A DNA stretch of 64,000 nt from assembly GCA_001829005.1 (NCBI GenBank), contig MIAG01000013.1:64575-128574 (forward strand), given 5' to 3'. Positions 1 through 8,597 of this stretch are shown here, piece by piece. The notes below the pieces were generated by a model. That model saw only the letters and a list, made by a program, of their open reading frames with translations, ran no database searches and was not told where the DNA came from. The stretch comes from Sphingobacteriia bacterium RIFOXYC2_FULL_35_18. GTDB lineage: Bacteria; Bacteroidota; Bacteroidia; Chitinophagales; Chitinophagaceae. The translations under genes and the position numbers were made by a program. Position 1 is the first letter of the stretch; every line of letters starts with the position of its first letter.

Positions 1-552
1 CTTAGGCTTCTCAATAAAAGAAGTAATCACATTTTCTTCATTGGTTTTTAAAATACCAAATTCAGGTGCATCTCTATCGTCTACAGGTATCGTTGCTATT
101 GAAATATCGGTTTGACTGCTGATATGATTCTTCAACATATCACCAAAATCCATTTGGTACAATTGATCACCACTCAAAATCAAAATATAATCATACTCTA
201 AATTAGAAATATGTCTCAGCGATTGTCTTACCGCATCTGCTGTTCCCTGAAACCATCCTGGGTTATCAGGTGTTTGCTCTGCCGCCAAAATATCTACAAA
301 GCCAGTACTGAACGCACTAAAGTGGTACGTGTTTTTAATATGCTTATTTAAAGAAGCAGAATTAAACTGTGTTAATACAAACATGCGGTTGATGCCACTG
401 TTGATACAGTTACTAATGGGAATATCAACTAATCTGTATTTACCTGCAATAGGTACGGCTGGCTTAGACCTGCTAGCTGTTAGTGGAAAAAGTCGCGTAC
501 CTGCTCCACCCCCTAATATTACTGCCAAAACGGATTGCGAAAATGTTTTCAT
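1..552 (-). CDS. glgC: Glucose-1-phosphate adenylyltransferase, partial (C-terminus outside window)
   Basis: Makes ADP-glucose from ATP and glucose 1-phosphate, the committed step of bacterial glycogen synthesis in the cytoplasm. The 184 visible N-terminal residues show the nucleotidyltransferase signature [12 protein letters not shown] near residue 14, followed by [20 protein letters not shown], typical of GlgC. Further on are the segment around [11 protein letters not shown] and ITSFIEKPK at the window edge. The start is the ATG at 550-552. It lies 42 bp downstream of glgA on the same strand, so the two probably form one transcript. The usual family length is about 420 residues, so more than half is missing here because the window ends. 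Confidence 0.93.
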   Translation of the reverse strand, partial: MKTFSQSVLAVILGGGAGTRLFPLTASRSKPAVPIAGKYRLVDIPISNCINSGINRMFVLTQFNSASLNKHIKNTYHFSAFSTGFVDILAAEQTPDNPGWFQGTADAVRQSLRHISNLEYDYILILSGDQLYQMDFGDMLKNHISSQTDISIATIPVDDRDAPEFGILKTNEENVITSFIEKPK

Positions 553-594
553 ATGACTGATTGCTTATTTGATGTTGATTTGAAATTAACTTAT

Positions 595-2010
595 TTATTT
601 TAAACTTTGGTAAACTTGTCTATACTCAGACACAGTGCTCTCCCAACTATGGTCTATCTGCATCATATGCTTGCGCATCCACTCCATATGTTTTTTGTCT
701 TGATAAACAGATACGCCTCTTCCAATAGAATAAGCCAAATCATCAATGGTGGCATTGTTAAATCGTATACCAAAACCATCGGTATCTCCCATATCGGTTA
801 CTGTATCTTTTAATCCACCAGTACTTCTTACTACAGGTACTGTTCCATACCGCATGGCATACATTTGATTAAGCCCACAGGGTTCTACCCTACTTGGCAT
901 CAACAAGAAGTCGGCACCGGCATAAATTAAATGGCTCAATTGTTCATTGTATCCTATATAGGCATTGTAAATGCCTTGGTATTCATTGGTCATTTGCTGC
1001 AGTTCCCATTCAATGCTGGTTTCACCACTACCTAAAATTAAAAAACAAGCATTCCCTTGGGTTTGATGAATGGCTGTTCTAATGGCAGCTGGTAAAATAT
1101 CTGCAGCTTTTTCGCCCACTAATCTTCCAATAAAAACAAAGAGCGGTTTGGTAATATCTAAACCAAATTGGTCGCAGAGTATTTTTTTGTTTTGCTCTTT
1201 GCCCTTGGTTACTGTTTTAACAGTAAAGCGGTTCTCTATATAAGTGTCGGTTGATGGATTCCAAACCTCATTGTCTATACCATTTAGAATGCCTACACAT
1301 TTGCCTTTTTCAAACTCGAACAAAGCTTCTAATCCATTGGCATTTTCTCTTAGCTCATCCATATAACTCCAACTAACCGTGGTTACTTTATCGGCACATT
1401 TTACGCCAGATGCAAGGGGATTAATGCTACCTGCCCAGTCAAGCATTCCGCGCTTCCATAGATCCCACCGAGGTATATAGAGACTTTTATCCCACCCCAT
1501 CCAACCCTGGTACTGACCATTGTGGATGGTTACCACCGTTGAAACAGCTGCCAAGTGTTGAAAGTCGTAACAATATTTCATCATGAACGGAATCAATGCC
1601 GTATGGTGATCGTGACAATGCACTACATCAGGCTGATGCTCCCAACTACTGATCCAACTTACCACTGCTATTTGGAAAGCGGTAAAACGCTCCGCATCGT
1701 CATCATAGCCATATATTTTCTGTCGATCTAATAACCCATTGATATCAATTAAAAAAAGGTCGAAGCCCAATTTATTGGTAGGTTCTTTAATTACGGTGAA
1801 GTCAAAATACCAGTTGCCTAAATTGGCACTGCCTTTGAAATCGACGGTCCAATCATTTTCATACAAGAACTTGGTTCTATACATGGGCATAATCACTTTG
1901 GCAATATCCCCCGACTTGCATTGGTACTTTGGCAAAGCGCCAACTACATCGCCCAATCCACCTGCTTTAGCAACTGGATAACACTCGGCACTAACATGTA
2001 TAATTTCCAT
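595..2010 (-). CDS. glgA: Glycogen/starch synthase (GT5)
   Basis: Transfers glucose from ADP-glucose to the growing alpha-1,4-glucan. The 471-residue protein has the two-domain GT-B layout. The N-terminal starch-synthase catalytic domain carries KAGGLGDV at residues 15-22, the ADP-glucose-binding K-x-G-G-L motif. The C-terminal domain has VFIGRLVGEKAADI and, near residues 375-405, SRVEPCGLNQMYAMRYGTVP and the STGGLKDTV loop with the conserved acidic residue. Length matches the bacterial family (about 475). It is followed by glgC on the same strand and is divergent from a sugar permease and sugar kinase, which fits storage of imported sugar. Compare the half-length paralogue at 24873-25691. 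Confidence 0.95.
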   Translation of the reverse strand: MEIIHVSAECYPVAKAGGLGDVVGALPKYQCKSGDIAKVIMPMYRTKFLYENDWTVDFKGSANLGNWYFDFTVIKEPTNKLGFDLFLIDINGLLDRQKIYGYDDDAERFTAFQIAVVSWISSWEHQPDVVHCHDHHTALIPFMMKYCYDFQHLAAVSTVVTIHNGQYQGWMGWDKSLYIPRWDLWKRGMLDWAGSINPLASGVKCADKVTTVSWSYMDELRENANGLEALFEFEKGKCVGILNGIDNEVWNPSTDTYIENRFTVKTVTKGKEQNKKILCDQFGLDITKPLFVFIGRLVGEKAADILPAAIRTAIHQTQGNACFLILGSGETSIEWELQQMTNEYQGIYNAYIGYNEQLSHLIYAGADFLLMPSRVEPCGLNQMYAMRYGTVPVVRSTGGLKDTVTDMGDTDGFGIRFNNATIDDLAYSIGRGVSVYQDKKHMEWMRKHMMQIDHSWESTVSEYRQVYQSLK

Positions 2011-2135
2011 AGAAATACATTAAAACTTCAATTTTCAAGATAACCAATAAAGCGATTCCATCAAATTACCATTTTAAAATTTTTCCTTCAATCAATTATT
2101 CCTATTTTCCATTATTCTAAAAACGAACGATTGAT

Positions 2136-3743
2136 ATGAGTCAAGCTAAACAACCAACTAACACCGGTGCACTTGCTACACTGGTAATTGTATTTTTTTT
2201 CTGGGGTTTTATTGCTGCATCTAACAGCATTTTTATCCCATTTGCCAAAAATCATTTTAATTTAAACCAATTTGAATCTCAATTAATTGGTTCTGCATTT
2301 TATGGCGCCTATTTTATAGGGTCGTTGATTCTATTCATTTTATCTAATCTTTTTGGTTATGATATTTTAAATAAAATAGGGTACAAAAAAGGGATCATTT
2401 ATGGTTTAGGCATTTCAGTGGTAGGTGCGTTGTTGATTATACCTTCTGCCAATGCCAATTCTTTTCCAGCCATTCTTGGTTCATTTTTTATTGTTGCATT
2501 AGGATTCTCGTTGCAACAAACATCTGCACAACCTTTTGCCATTACATTGGGTGATCCATCTACTGGTTCACACCGTTTGAATTTAGCAGGTGGCGTCAAT
2601 TCGCTGGGAACCACACTGGGGCCCATTATCGTGAGTTTCTTTTTGTTTGGATCGGTAGGTAATGCCAACACAGAAGTAACTGTCACCAATATCAATACTT
2701 TGTATTTGATTGTTGCGGGCGTATTTGCGGCAGTGGCTTTATTCTTTGCATTTTCAAAATTACCTGAAGGCAAAAACGATGAAAAATTTGAGAAAGCCAA
2801 TAAAGCAGCTTCTTCTTTATTGATGATGACTTTTCTAATTGGCCTTATCATTATTGTTGGACAGTTTACTGAAGTACCTAAATTAACTTTGTTATTGTTA
2901 TCGCTTATTTCAGTGGTAGGAATTTTATTCTATTCCAATAATCAAGCGGTAAAAAATCCAACTGGTTGGGGTGCAATGAAATACCAACAACTGATTTATG
3001 GTATGATTGGTATTTTTGTTTATGTGGGTGTAGAAGTGACCATCGACAACAACTTCGGGGCTTTGTTAAGAATTCCAGGATACTTAACAGAAGCGGGTTT
3101 AGAAGAAAGTCAAATTTCTAAATATGTTTCTCTTTATTGGGGTAGCTTAATGATTGGTAGATGGACTGGTGCCATCAGCGTATTTAATTTAAAGGGCATG
3201 GGTAAAACCATTGCCACCATTATTGTTCCCTTCTTTGCATTTGGTGTAGTGTTATATGTAAACAATTTATACGGCAGCGATGTATCCGATTTGTTTGGAT
3301 ATGCTGTATACATAGCGTTAGCCATTGCAGCCTTTTTTTATGGTCAAGAAAAGCCCGTTAAAACGTTGATTGCGGTTTCTGCGTTGGCTACTACTGCAAT
3401 GTTAATTGGTGTATTTACCAATGGATTGATTTCTGTGTATTCATTTATGGCAGGTGGTCTTTGTTGTTCTGTAATGTGGCCTTGTATATTTTCTTTGGGT
3501 GTGGGTGGATTAGGAAAGTACACCAGCCAAGGCTCGGCATTTTTAATCATGATGATTTTAGGTGGTGCCATCATTCCACCATTGCAAGGTGCCATTGGAG
3601 ACAATTCTGCAATAGGCATGCACCAATCTTATTTATTAGCTGCTGCATGTTTTGCATTTTTAATTTACTTAGCCATCAAAATGAAAAATGTATTAAAAGC
3701 ACAGGGCTTAGATTTTGATGCCCAAGTTGGTGGTGGTCATTAA
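2136..3743 (+). CDS. Sugar MFS transporter (FucP/GluP-like)
   Basis: Inner-membrane major facilitator predicted to import a monosaccharide by proton symport. The N-terminus runs through WGFIAASNSIFIPFAK and the residues after it, the usual opening of the L-fucose/glucose-galactose permease group. LGFSLQQTSAQPFAITLGDP (about residues 127-146) and GGVNSLGTTLGPIIVSFFLFG (about 155-175) are characteristic of that group. About 12-14 hydrophobic segments are visible. At 535 residues it is longer than the usual 410-440, with extra membrane-rich sequence in the middle. The next gene is a ROK sugar kinase 19 bp downstream, so import and phosphorylation are probably coupled. The exact sugar cannot be read from the sequence; glucose is the simplest inference given the adjacent glycogen genes. 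Confidence 0.85.
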   Translation: MSQAKQPTNTGALATLVIVFFFWGFIAASNSIFIPFAKNHFNLNQFESQLIGSAFYGAYFIGSLILFILSNLFGYDILNKIGYKKGIIYGLGISVVGALLIIPSANANSFPAILGSFFIVALGFSLQQTSAQPFAITLGDPSTGSHRLNLAGGVNSLGTTLGPIIVSFFLFGSVGNANTEVTVTNINTLYLIVAGVFAAVALFFAFSKLPEGKNDEKFEKANKAASSLLMMTFLIGLIIIVGQFTEVPKLTLLLLSLISVVGILFYSNNQAVKNPTGWGAMKYQQLIYGMIGIFVYVGVEVTIDNNFGALLRIPGYLTEAGLEESQISKYVSLYWGSLMIGRWTGAISVFNLKGMGKTIATIIVPFFAFGVVLYVNNLYGSDVSDLFGYAVYIALAIAAFFYGQEKPVKTLIAVSALATTAMLIGVFTNGLISVYSFMAGGLCCSVMWPCIFSLGVGGLGKYTSQGSAFLIMMILGGAIIPPLQGAIGDNSAIGMHQSYLLAAACFAFLIYLAIKMKNVLKAQGLDFDAQVGGGH

Positions 3744-3762
3744 TCATTTGAAAGAACGATAT

Positions 3763-4758
3763 ATGAATAGTAAAAAAGACAACAGAACTGGTTCTACTGC
3801 CATGGAGCAATTGGCCGTAGGAATAGATATTGGTGGTACTGGTACCAAGTATGGAATTGTAGATAGAGTAGGAAACTTATTGTTTTCTGGTGAAATGAGT
3901 ACCCGAAATCACCTTGAAGTGATGCCATATATTGATGAGCTTTATGAAAATATAGCTCCGCTAATTGAACAAGCAGGTGGACCTGGAAGAATCAAAGGAA
4001 TAGGCATTGGTGCACCCAATGGAAACTATTATAAAAATACCATTGAGTATGCGGCCAACTTACCTTGGAAAGGCATTATTCCGTTTGGCAAAATGGTAGA
4101 AGATAAATTCAAATTACCAGTTGTATTAACCAATGATGCCAATGCTGCTGCCCTTGGAGAAATGATGTATGGTGCTGCACAAGACATGCAAGACTTTATC
4201 ATGATTACCCTTGGCACAGGTGTAGGTAGTGGCATTGTGGCCAATGGAAAATTAATTTATGGACACGATGGATTTGCAGGAGAATTAGGCCATACCATCA
4301 TTATACCAGACGGAAGATATCACGAAGGCACAGGAAAGAGAGGCTCTTTAGAAAGTTATGCATCCGCTACAGGCGTTAGACTAAACGCTTTAGAGTTCTT
4401 AGAAAAAAGTACAAAGCCAAGCTTATTAAGAGCCATCCCTACCGATAAAATTGATTCTAAAAAAGTACATGAAGCAGCTTTGGAAGGCGATGAATTGGCC
4501 AAAGAAATATTTGATTACACAGGTAAAATATTAGGAATGGCATTGGCCAATTTTGTCATGTTCTCTAGCCCAGAAGCCATTGTATTATTTGGTGGATTAA
4601 CCAAGGCAGGAGACTTTATTCTAAAGCCAACGCGTGAACATATGGAAGCAAACCTTATCAAGGTTTTTGAAAATAAAGTAAAAATATTGGTAAGCCATTT
4701 AAAGGAATCGGATGCGGCTATTTTAGGCGCTTCTGCCCTTGTATGGGAGATGAAATAA
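3763..4758 (+). CDS. ROK-family sugar kinase (glucokinase-like)
   Basis: Predicted cytoplasmic ATP-dependent hexokinase of the ROK family. The phosphate-binding motif GIDIGGTGTK is at residues 20-29, with LTNDANAAALGE near residue 123 (catalytic Asp) and ITLGTGVGSGIV near 146. The segment GELGHTIIIPDGRYHEGTG keeps the conserved His, but the usual Cys-x-Cys-Gly-x2-Gly-Cys zinc motif reads here as HEGTGKRGSLES, with no cysteines. An in-frame ATG at 3715 would overlap the permease gene by 29 bp. The ATG at 3763, 19 bp past the permease stop, is preferred, and 3802 is also possible. The glycogen locus and permease next door suggest glucose as substrate, by inference only. Confidence 0.88.
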   Translation: MNSKKDNRTGSTAMEQLAVGIDIGGTGTKYGIVDRVGNLLFSGEMSTRNHLEVMPYIDELYENIAPLIEQAGGPGRIKGIGIGAPNGNYYKNTIEYAANLPWKGIIPFGKMVEDKFKLPVVLTNDANAAALGEMMYGAAQDMQDFIMITLGTGVGSGIVANGKLIYGHDGFAGELGHTIIIPDGRYHEGTGKRGSLESYASATGVRLNALEFLEKSTKPSLLRAIPTDKIDSKKVHEAALEGDELAKEIFDYTGKILGMALANFVMFSSPEAIVLFGGLTKAGDFILKPTREHMEANLIKVFENKVKILVSHLKESDAAILGASALVWEMK

Positions 4759-5686
4759 TAAATACAGCTGGAACCGGGCGTTGCCCGGTTTTATCGCTGG
4801 GCTTGATTGTTTCTTTTCCATTTACCAGCATGGTACTGCTACCGCCTCCATCTAAATTCAACGCTTCAACACAGCCAACCGATTGCATTAATTGTGCTAA
4901 TTGAGTAAGATTCGCCCCTTCTGCAATGCCTGGATTTCTTCCTTCCACTACCATTACTACTATATGTCCATCGGCAGTATAACCCATGGCAGTTCTAGGA
5001 TGTTTGTCGTTGATTTGTTTACCAGCAAAACGTTGTTCTTCGTTATTAGAAATCTTGATTTGACCCTCTTGTATTAATACAGGACCTCCGGCAACTGCAG
5101 TTTGCATTTTCCATTTTTTAAATATTGCAGTGGTGGGTAATTGAGCGCGCGTTAAAACAGGAATACTGTCTTTAAAATGAGGCACTGCATATTGAGATGC
5201 CAAAGGATATTTAGCTGCGCTGTCTGTAAACAACCAAGCAATATCAGCCTTTCTTCTTTTGCTAATACCAATGGCACCAGCAAAAGAATGACGATAGGTG
5301 AAAGTATCTTTTCCTCTTAATGCTGTGCTATGAATATTATAAGCCAAGAGCTGTCCATTATTCACTACTGCATTAAGATTGCGATTATGAACAAATTCAA
5401 AAAAAGTAGTATTCACTACTAGTAAGGGAGCATTATTTTGTTGATGATATTCGGTAGGAGTATATCGCTTGCCATTTCCTATAGCAACAGAAAAATCAAG
5501 TGCCTTTTCGTTTAAAGGGGCTACTAAATAAAATGCTTTGTTAGGCTTTCCATTGATGGAATCGTTGGAGTAGAAAACATGAACATTATTAGGCAATGGA
5601 CCAAATACACTATCTACATTTATCCAATTCATTTGCCCTAGCAGCGCTAGCGGTGCTAGAATTAATAAGAACAGCAGCTTATGCAT
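4718..5686 (-). CDS. Phosphodiester glycosidase (NAGPA) domain protein, exported
   Basis: Member of the NAGPA family, named for the mammalian uncovering enzyme that removes N-acetylglucosamine from a phosphodiester. The bacterial substrate is unknown. An N-terminal signal peptide covers about residues 1-17 ([17 protein letters not shown]). Family hallmarks are the late motif [15 protein letters not shown] (about residues 277-291), the preceding [22 protein letters not shown] block, and [12 protein letters not shown]. At 322 residues it is typical of single-domain Bacteroidota members. Its start overlaps the lipA stop by 8 bp, so it is co-transcribed with lipA. Its last 41 bp overlap the convergent sugar-kinase gene, and the tail contains that gene's terminator hairpin. 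Confidence 0.85.
   Translation of the reverse strand: MHKLLFLLILAPLALLGQMNWINVDSVFGPLPNNVHVFYSNDSINGKPNKAFYLVAPLNEKALDFSVAIGNGKRYTPTEYHQQNNAPLLVVNTTFFEFVHNRNLNAVVNNGQLLAYNIHSTALRGKDTFTYRHSFAGAIGISKRRKADIAWLFTDSAAKYPLASQYAVPHFKDSIPVLTRAQLPTTAIFKKWKMQTAVAGGPVLIQEGQIKISNNEEQRFAGKQINDKHPRTAMGYTADGHIVVMVVEGRNPGIAEGANLTQLAQLMQSVGCVEALNLDGGGSSTMLVNGKETIKPSDKTGQRPVPAVFIISSPIQGQKRLK
4772..4795 (+). terminator. Intrinsic terminator of the permease-kinase unit
   Basis: AACCGGGC at 4772-4779, a GTT loop, and GCCCGGTT at 4783-4790 form a perfect 8-bp GC-rich hairpin followed by TTTAT. It begins 14 bases past the sugar-kinase stop codon. It lies inside the last codons of the convergent gene at 4718-5686, so the same bases encode the protein tail on the other strand. 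Confidence 0.75.
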
Positions 5687-6626
5687 GAACTGCTTTTTCC
5701 AACTTCCATTTGTTCACGCCATATCCAGGTATCACATGTTTCTCGCTATGGTAAGATGATCGTACCAATGGACCACTTTCTACATAATCAAAGCCAATGC
5801 TATAACCTATTTCTCTTAGCTCGGCAAACTCATCGGGATGTACAAATCGTTGAACAGGTAAATGTTTTTTAGTGGGTTGAAGGTATTGTCCTAAGGTTAA
5901 TACATCGGTTCCTACGGCAACTAAATCTTTCATTGACTGAATAATCTCTTCTTTGGTTTCACCTAGCCCTAACATCATCCCCGTTTTAGTGCGCATCCCT
6001 CCTTTCTTCAAGGTTTCTAATACTTCTAAACTTCTTCTATATTTTGCTTGAATTCTTACTTGCTTCGTAATGCGTTCCACCGTTTCCATATTATGGCTCA
6101 CTACTTCTGGAGCAGCTTCAATGATGCGTTGAATCTGGTCTTTAAATCCCCTAAAATCAGGAATTAATGTTTCTAAAGTAGTAGTAGGATTAAGTGTTTT
6201 AACTGCTTTAATGGTATTGTACCAAATAATAGAGCCTCCATCTTTCAATTCATCTCTGTCTACACTAGTAATAACCGCATGCTTCACTTTCATTAAGTGA
6301 ATGGCTTCTGCAACCCTTTGCGGTTCATCAAAATCAACAGCTAATGGCCTTCCGGTAGCTACTGCACAAAATCCACAACTTCTGGTACATATATTACCTA
6401 GAATCATAAAAGTGGCCGTTCCTTCTCCCCAGCATTCACCCATATTGGGGCAATTGCCACTCTCGCAAATAGTATGTAATTTATGGGTATCTACTAAGCC
6501 TCTAACATGCTTATAACTTTCTCCAATGGGTAGTTTTACACGAAGCCAGTTGGGCTTTTTTAAGGGCGCATCAGCAGTAACGATGGTATCGGTAGGCATT
6601 TTGGGTACTACAGGTAATTCTTGCAT
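5679..6626 (-). CDS. lipA: Lipoyl synthase
   Basis: Radical SAM enzyme that inserts two sulfurs into protein-bound octanoyl groups to make lipoate for 2-oxoacid dehydrogenases and the glycine cleavage system. The auxiliary-cluster cysteines are Cys54, Cys59 and Cys65 in [12 protein letters not shown]. The radical SAM CxxxCxxC motif is Cys80, Cys84 and Cys87. The conserved C-terminal serine lies in [13 protein letters not shown]. Length 315 is slightly above the usual 290-320. No lipB is present in the window. The gene heads a two-gene unit with the NAGPA-domain gene (8-bp overlap), and a TAATTTTG promoter-like element lies 22 bp upstream of the ATG. Confidence 0.97.
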   Translation of the reverse strand: MQELPVVPKMPTDTIVTADAPLKKPNWLRVKLPIGESYKHVRGLVDTHKLHTICESGNCPNMGECWGEGTATFMILGNICTRSCGFCAVATGRPLAVDFDEPQRVAEAIHLMKVKHAVITSVDRDELKDGGSIIWYNTIKAVKTLNPTTTLETLIPDFRGFKDQIQRIIEAAPEVVSHNMETVERITKQVRIQAKYRRSLEVLETLKKGGMRTKTGMMLGLGETKEEIIQSMKDLVAVGTDVLTLGQYLQPTKKHLPVQRFVHPDEFAELREIGYSIGFDYVESGPLVRSSYHSEKHVIPGYGVNKWKLEKAVHA

Positions 6627-6648
6627 GCTCGAGAAATATAATTGGGCA

Positions 6649-6656
6649 CAAAATTA
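6649..6656 (-). promoter_or_regulatory. Putative -7 promoter element for lipA
   Basis: Reading on the minus strand, TAATTTTG matches the Bacteroidota -7 consensus TAnnTTTG. It ends 22 nt before the lipA ATG and sits in the 31-bp gap behind the upstream gene. No convincing -33 TTTG was found, so this is a weak call. Confidence 0.4.
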
Positions 6657-6657
6657 A

Positions 6658-7488
6658 CTACTTTCTTCTACCGAAAGTGAATGCAGCATAGGCATTGAAG
6701 AAGAAGTTTTTTTCCTTATTTAGTAAAATAATGGGCATTTTCTGTGAATAAAAAGAAGCATTTACACCTACTTCAATGGCAGAAAGCAATTCATTGTATC
6801 TACCATAGTCAAAACGGAGGGCCACTTTAGCGTGTCCACCTGGAACAAATTTCATTTCACCAAATCCTTTAAACAAACCGCCTTTCCCCAATATAGCACT
6901 GGGGTCTAAGAATAAAGCTTCATTGGTTCCATCGTATTTAATTTCCTCTCTCAAACCTGTTTGTTGGTTCTGCACTTCTAAATAATAAGGCTTCAGTAAT
7001 CCGGCAGTAATGCCGCCACCATAAATAGCTGAAACAGCAATTCCATTTTTATTTCCCTTTCCGCCAATTAATTTTTGTTGCCCAAAACCTAGGTTGAGGT
7101 AATAAAAATTATTCTGCTTTCCATAGATGTAATTGGATATTAAAATAAACCCACCGGAAGAAGACAAGGTTGGAATACGCTCTTCTTTGGGATGTTTTCT
7201 TTCTCCAAATTCTAACCACATCAAGTTGGTACTGGTAATGGTTTTATACTTCCCTTTTTCGAACTTCAATCCCCATCCGTCTGTATTCAAATTAATGCTA
7301 AACGCATTTTGCTTATTAAATATCAGCGCCCCCTCTTCTTCTTGCTTAATAAGTTGATTAATTTTTTCTCTGCGCTCTTCCTTCTTTTGCGCACGCTGCA
7401 CAGCAGATTCAGAAGGTTGTTTTTTCTGAGCCATTAATCCTGTTCCTGACAATAGGAAAACCACAAAAAATAGTTTCTTCACTTCCAT
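6658..7488 (-). CDS. Exported protein of unknown function, probable outer-membrane beta-barrel
   Basis: I do not recognise a named family. The 276-residue protein begins with a signal peptide (KKLFFVVFLLSGTGLMAQ), followed by a charged helix rich in Lys, Glu and Arg to about residue 55. The remainder alternates aromatic and polar residues with many glycines, as in small beta-barrels, and the chain ends in AYAAFTFGRRK, resembling an outer-membrane C-terminal strand. It is 31 bp upstream of lipA on the same strand and divergent from osmC. It may be a Bacteroidota-specific envelope protein. Confidence 0.6.
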   Translation of the reverse strand: MEVKKLFFVVFLLSGTGLMAQKKQPSESAVQRAQKKEERREKINQLIKQEEEGALIFNKQNAFSINLNTDGWGLKFEKGKYKTITSTNLMWLEFGERKHPKEERIPTLSSSGGFILISNYIYGKQNNFYYLNLGFGQQKLIGGKGNKNGIAVSAIYGGGITAGLLKPYYLEVQNQQTGLREEIKYDGTNEALFLDPSAILGKGGLFKGFGEMKFVPGGHAKVALRFDYGRYNELLSAIEVGVNASFYSQKMPIILLNKEKNFFFNAYAAFTFGRRK

Positions 7489-7527
7489 TTGGTTTGTTAT
7501 AGGTAAATTTAAAGCAAAATTGATGCA

Positions 7528-7938
7528 ATGACTTCACAAATTATTTATACCAGCGACCTTAGAACCACAGCCACCCATTTACAAAGCGGATCTGCTATTG
7601 AAACCGATGCACCTACCGATAACAAGGGAAAGGGCGAAAGGTTTTCTCCAACCGACTTAGTGGCTACTGCATTGGCCTCTTGTATGATCACCACCATGGG
7701 TATTAAAGCCCAATCAATGGATAATATTGTACTAGATGGCACTAAGGCCGATGTTACTAAAGTCATGTACAGTGACCCTAGAAGAATCGGTAAAATCGTT
7801 ATTCATATTCAATTTCCTGCATCACTTAAACACTTAAGCGACAAAGAAAAAACAATACTCGAAAATACTGCAAGAACTTGCCCAGTAGAAAGAACATTAC
7901 ATCCAGACGTAGAGCTAGACCTTCAGTTTAACTGGTAA
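7528..7938 (+). CDS. OsmC family peroxiredoxin-like protein
   Basis: Small cytoplasmic thiol protein of the OsmC/Ohr superfamily, known to reduce organic hydroperoxides. The two redox cysteines are Cys52 in LASCMITTMG and Cys118 in TCPVERTLHP, with the PTDLVATALA helix leading to the first. At 136 residues it matches the YhfA-like OsmC branch rather than canonical Ohr. The start is the ATG 39 bp from the divergent exported-protein gene. It is monocistronic because its neighbour on the right is convergent. Which peroxide it uses is not evident. Confidence 0.9.
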   Translation: MTSQIIYTSDLRTTATHLQSGSAIETDAPTDNKGKGERFSPTDLVATALASCMITTMGIKAQSMDNIVLDGTKADVTKVMYSDPRRIGKIVIHIQFPASLKHLSDKEKTILENTARTCPVERTLHPDVELDLQFNW

Positions 7939-7992
7939 AAGATACTGGCAAAACCTTATTTGCTGCCCAATAAAAGCCAAGATAGGGCTACT

Positions 7993-8592
7993 TTAACTTG
8001 CAAGCAGATCCAGGGTGGTCAATTCTTTTACCACCCTACTCACTGGCAGTCCCATTACATTGTAAAAGTCTCCCGTAATGGAGGCAATTCCAATCACCCC
8101 AATCCATTCTTGTATGGCATATGCCCCTGCTTTGTCATAGGGCTTATAATGGTCTACGTAATATTCAATTTGCTGCAAGGTTAAGGGATGAAATTGCACG
8201 TGGGTAGTTTCTGAAAAAGCAACTTCTATGTCATTTAATAAAATGACTACTCCTGTAATTACCCGATGATGCTGACCCGACAATTTTTGAAGCATTGCGA
8301 TGGCTTCGGCTTTGTTTGCCGGCTTATTGATGATTTCATTTTCTAAAACAACTACTGTATCCGCTGCTAAAAAAATAATATTATTGGTGGGTTCTCCTGA
8401 TGCATTCAGTTTATTTTTTACTGCAATTGCTTTGGCTTTTGCAATATGAATCGGAATTTTTTCTGCTTCCATATTGGCATCAAAACTTTCATCAGTAGCC
8501 ACTACTTCAACTTTAAAAGGCACTTCTGCCCATTCTAACAATGTTTTTCTTCTAGGACTTTGAGAAGCAAGAATAACAGGTGTTTTAATCAT
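7993..8592 (-). CDS. Maf family nucleoside triphosphate pyrophosphatase
   Basis: House-cleaning enzyme that hydrolyses non-canonical or selected NTPs to NMP and pyrophosphate. The N-terminal VILASQSPRRKTLLEW carries the conserved S-x-R-R signature. AADTVVVLENEIINKP contains the catalytic Asp region, and SGQHHRVITGVVI and DKAGAYAIQEW follow as in the family. Its 199 residues fit the usual 190-200. It ends a leftward operon, starting 5 bp after the prenyltransferase gene. Whether it is the dTTP/UTP or the 7-methyl-GTP type cannot be decided by eye. Confidence 0.93.
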   Translation of the reverse strand: MIKTPVILASQSPRRKTLLEWAEVPFKVEVVATDESFDANMEAEKIPIHIAKAKAIAVKNKLNASGEPTNNIIFLAADTVVVLENEIINKPANKAEAIAMLQKLSGQHHRVITGVVILLNDIEVAFSETTHVQFHPLTLQQIEYYVDHYKPYDKAGAYAIQEWIGVIGIASITGDFYNVMGLPVSRVVKELTTLDLLAS

Positions 8593-8597
8593 ATTGA

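Noticed and set aside
329..556. Plus-strand frame over the glgC start
   Set aside because: Antisense to a clear GlgC N-terminus; no recognisable domain.
2399..2851. 150-codon minus-strand frame inside the sugar permease gene
   Set aside because: No family resemblance; it mirrors the hydrophobic codons of the permease on the other strand.
7939..7992. Terminator in the osmC-maf gap
   Set aside because: Only a four-base AGCC/GGCT pairing with a weak T-run is present; not convincing.
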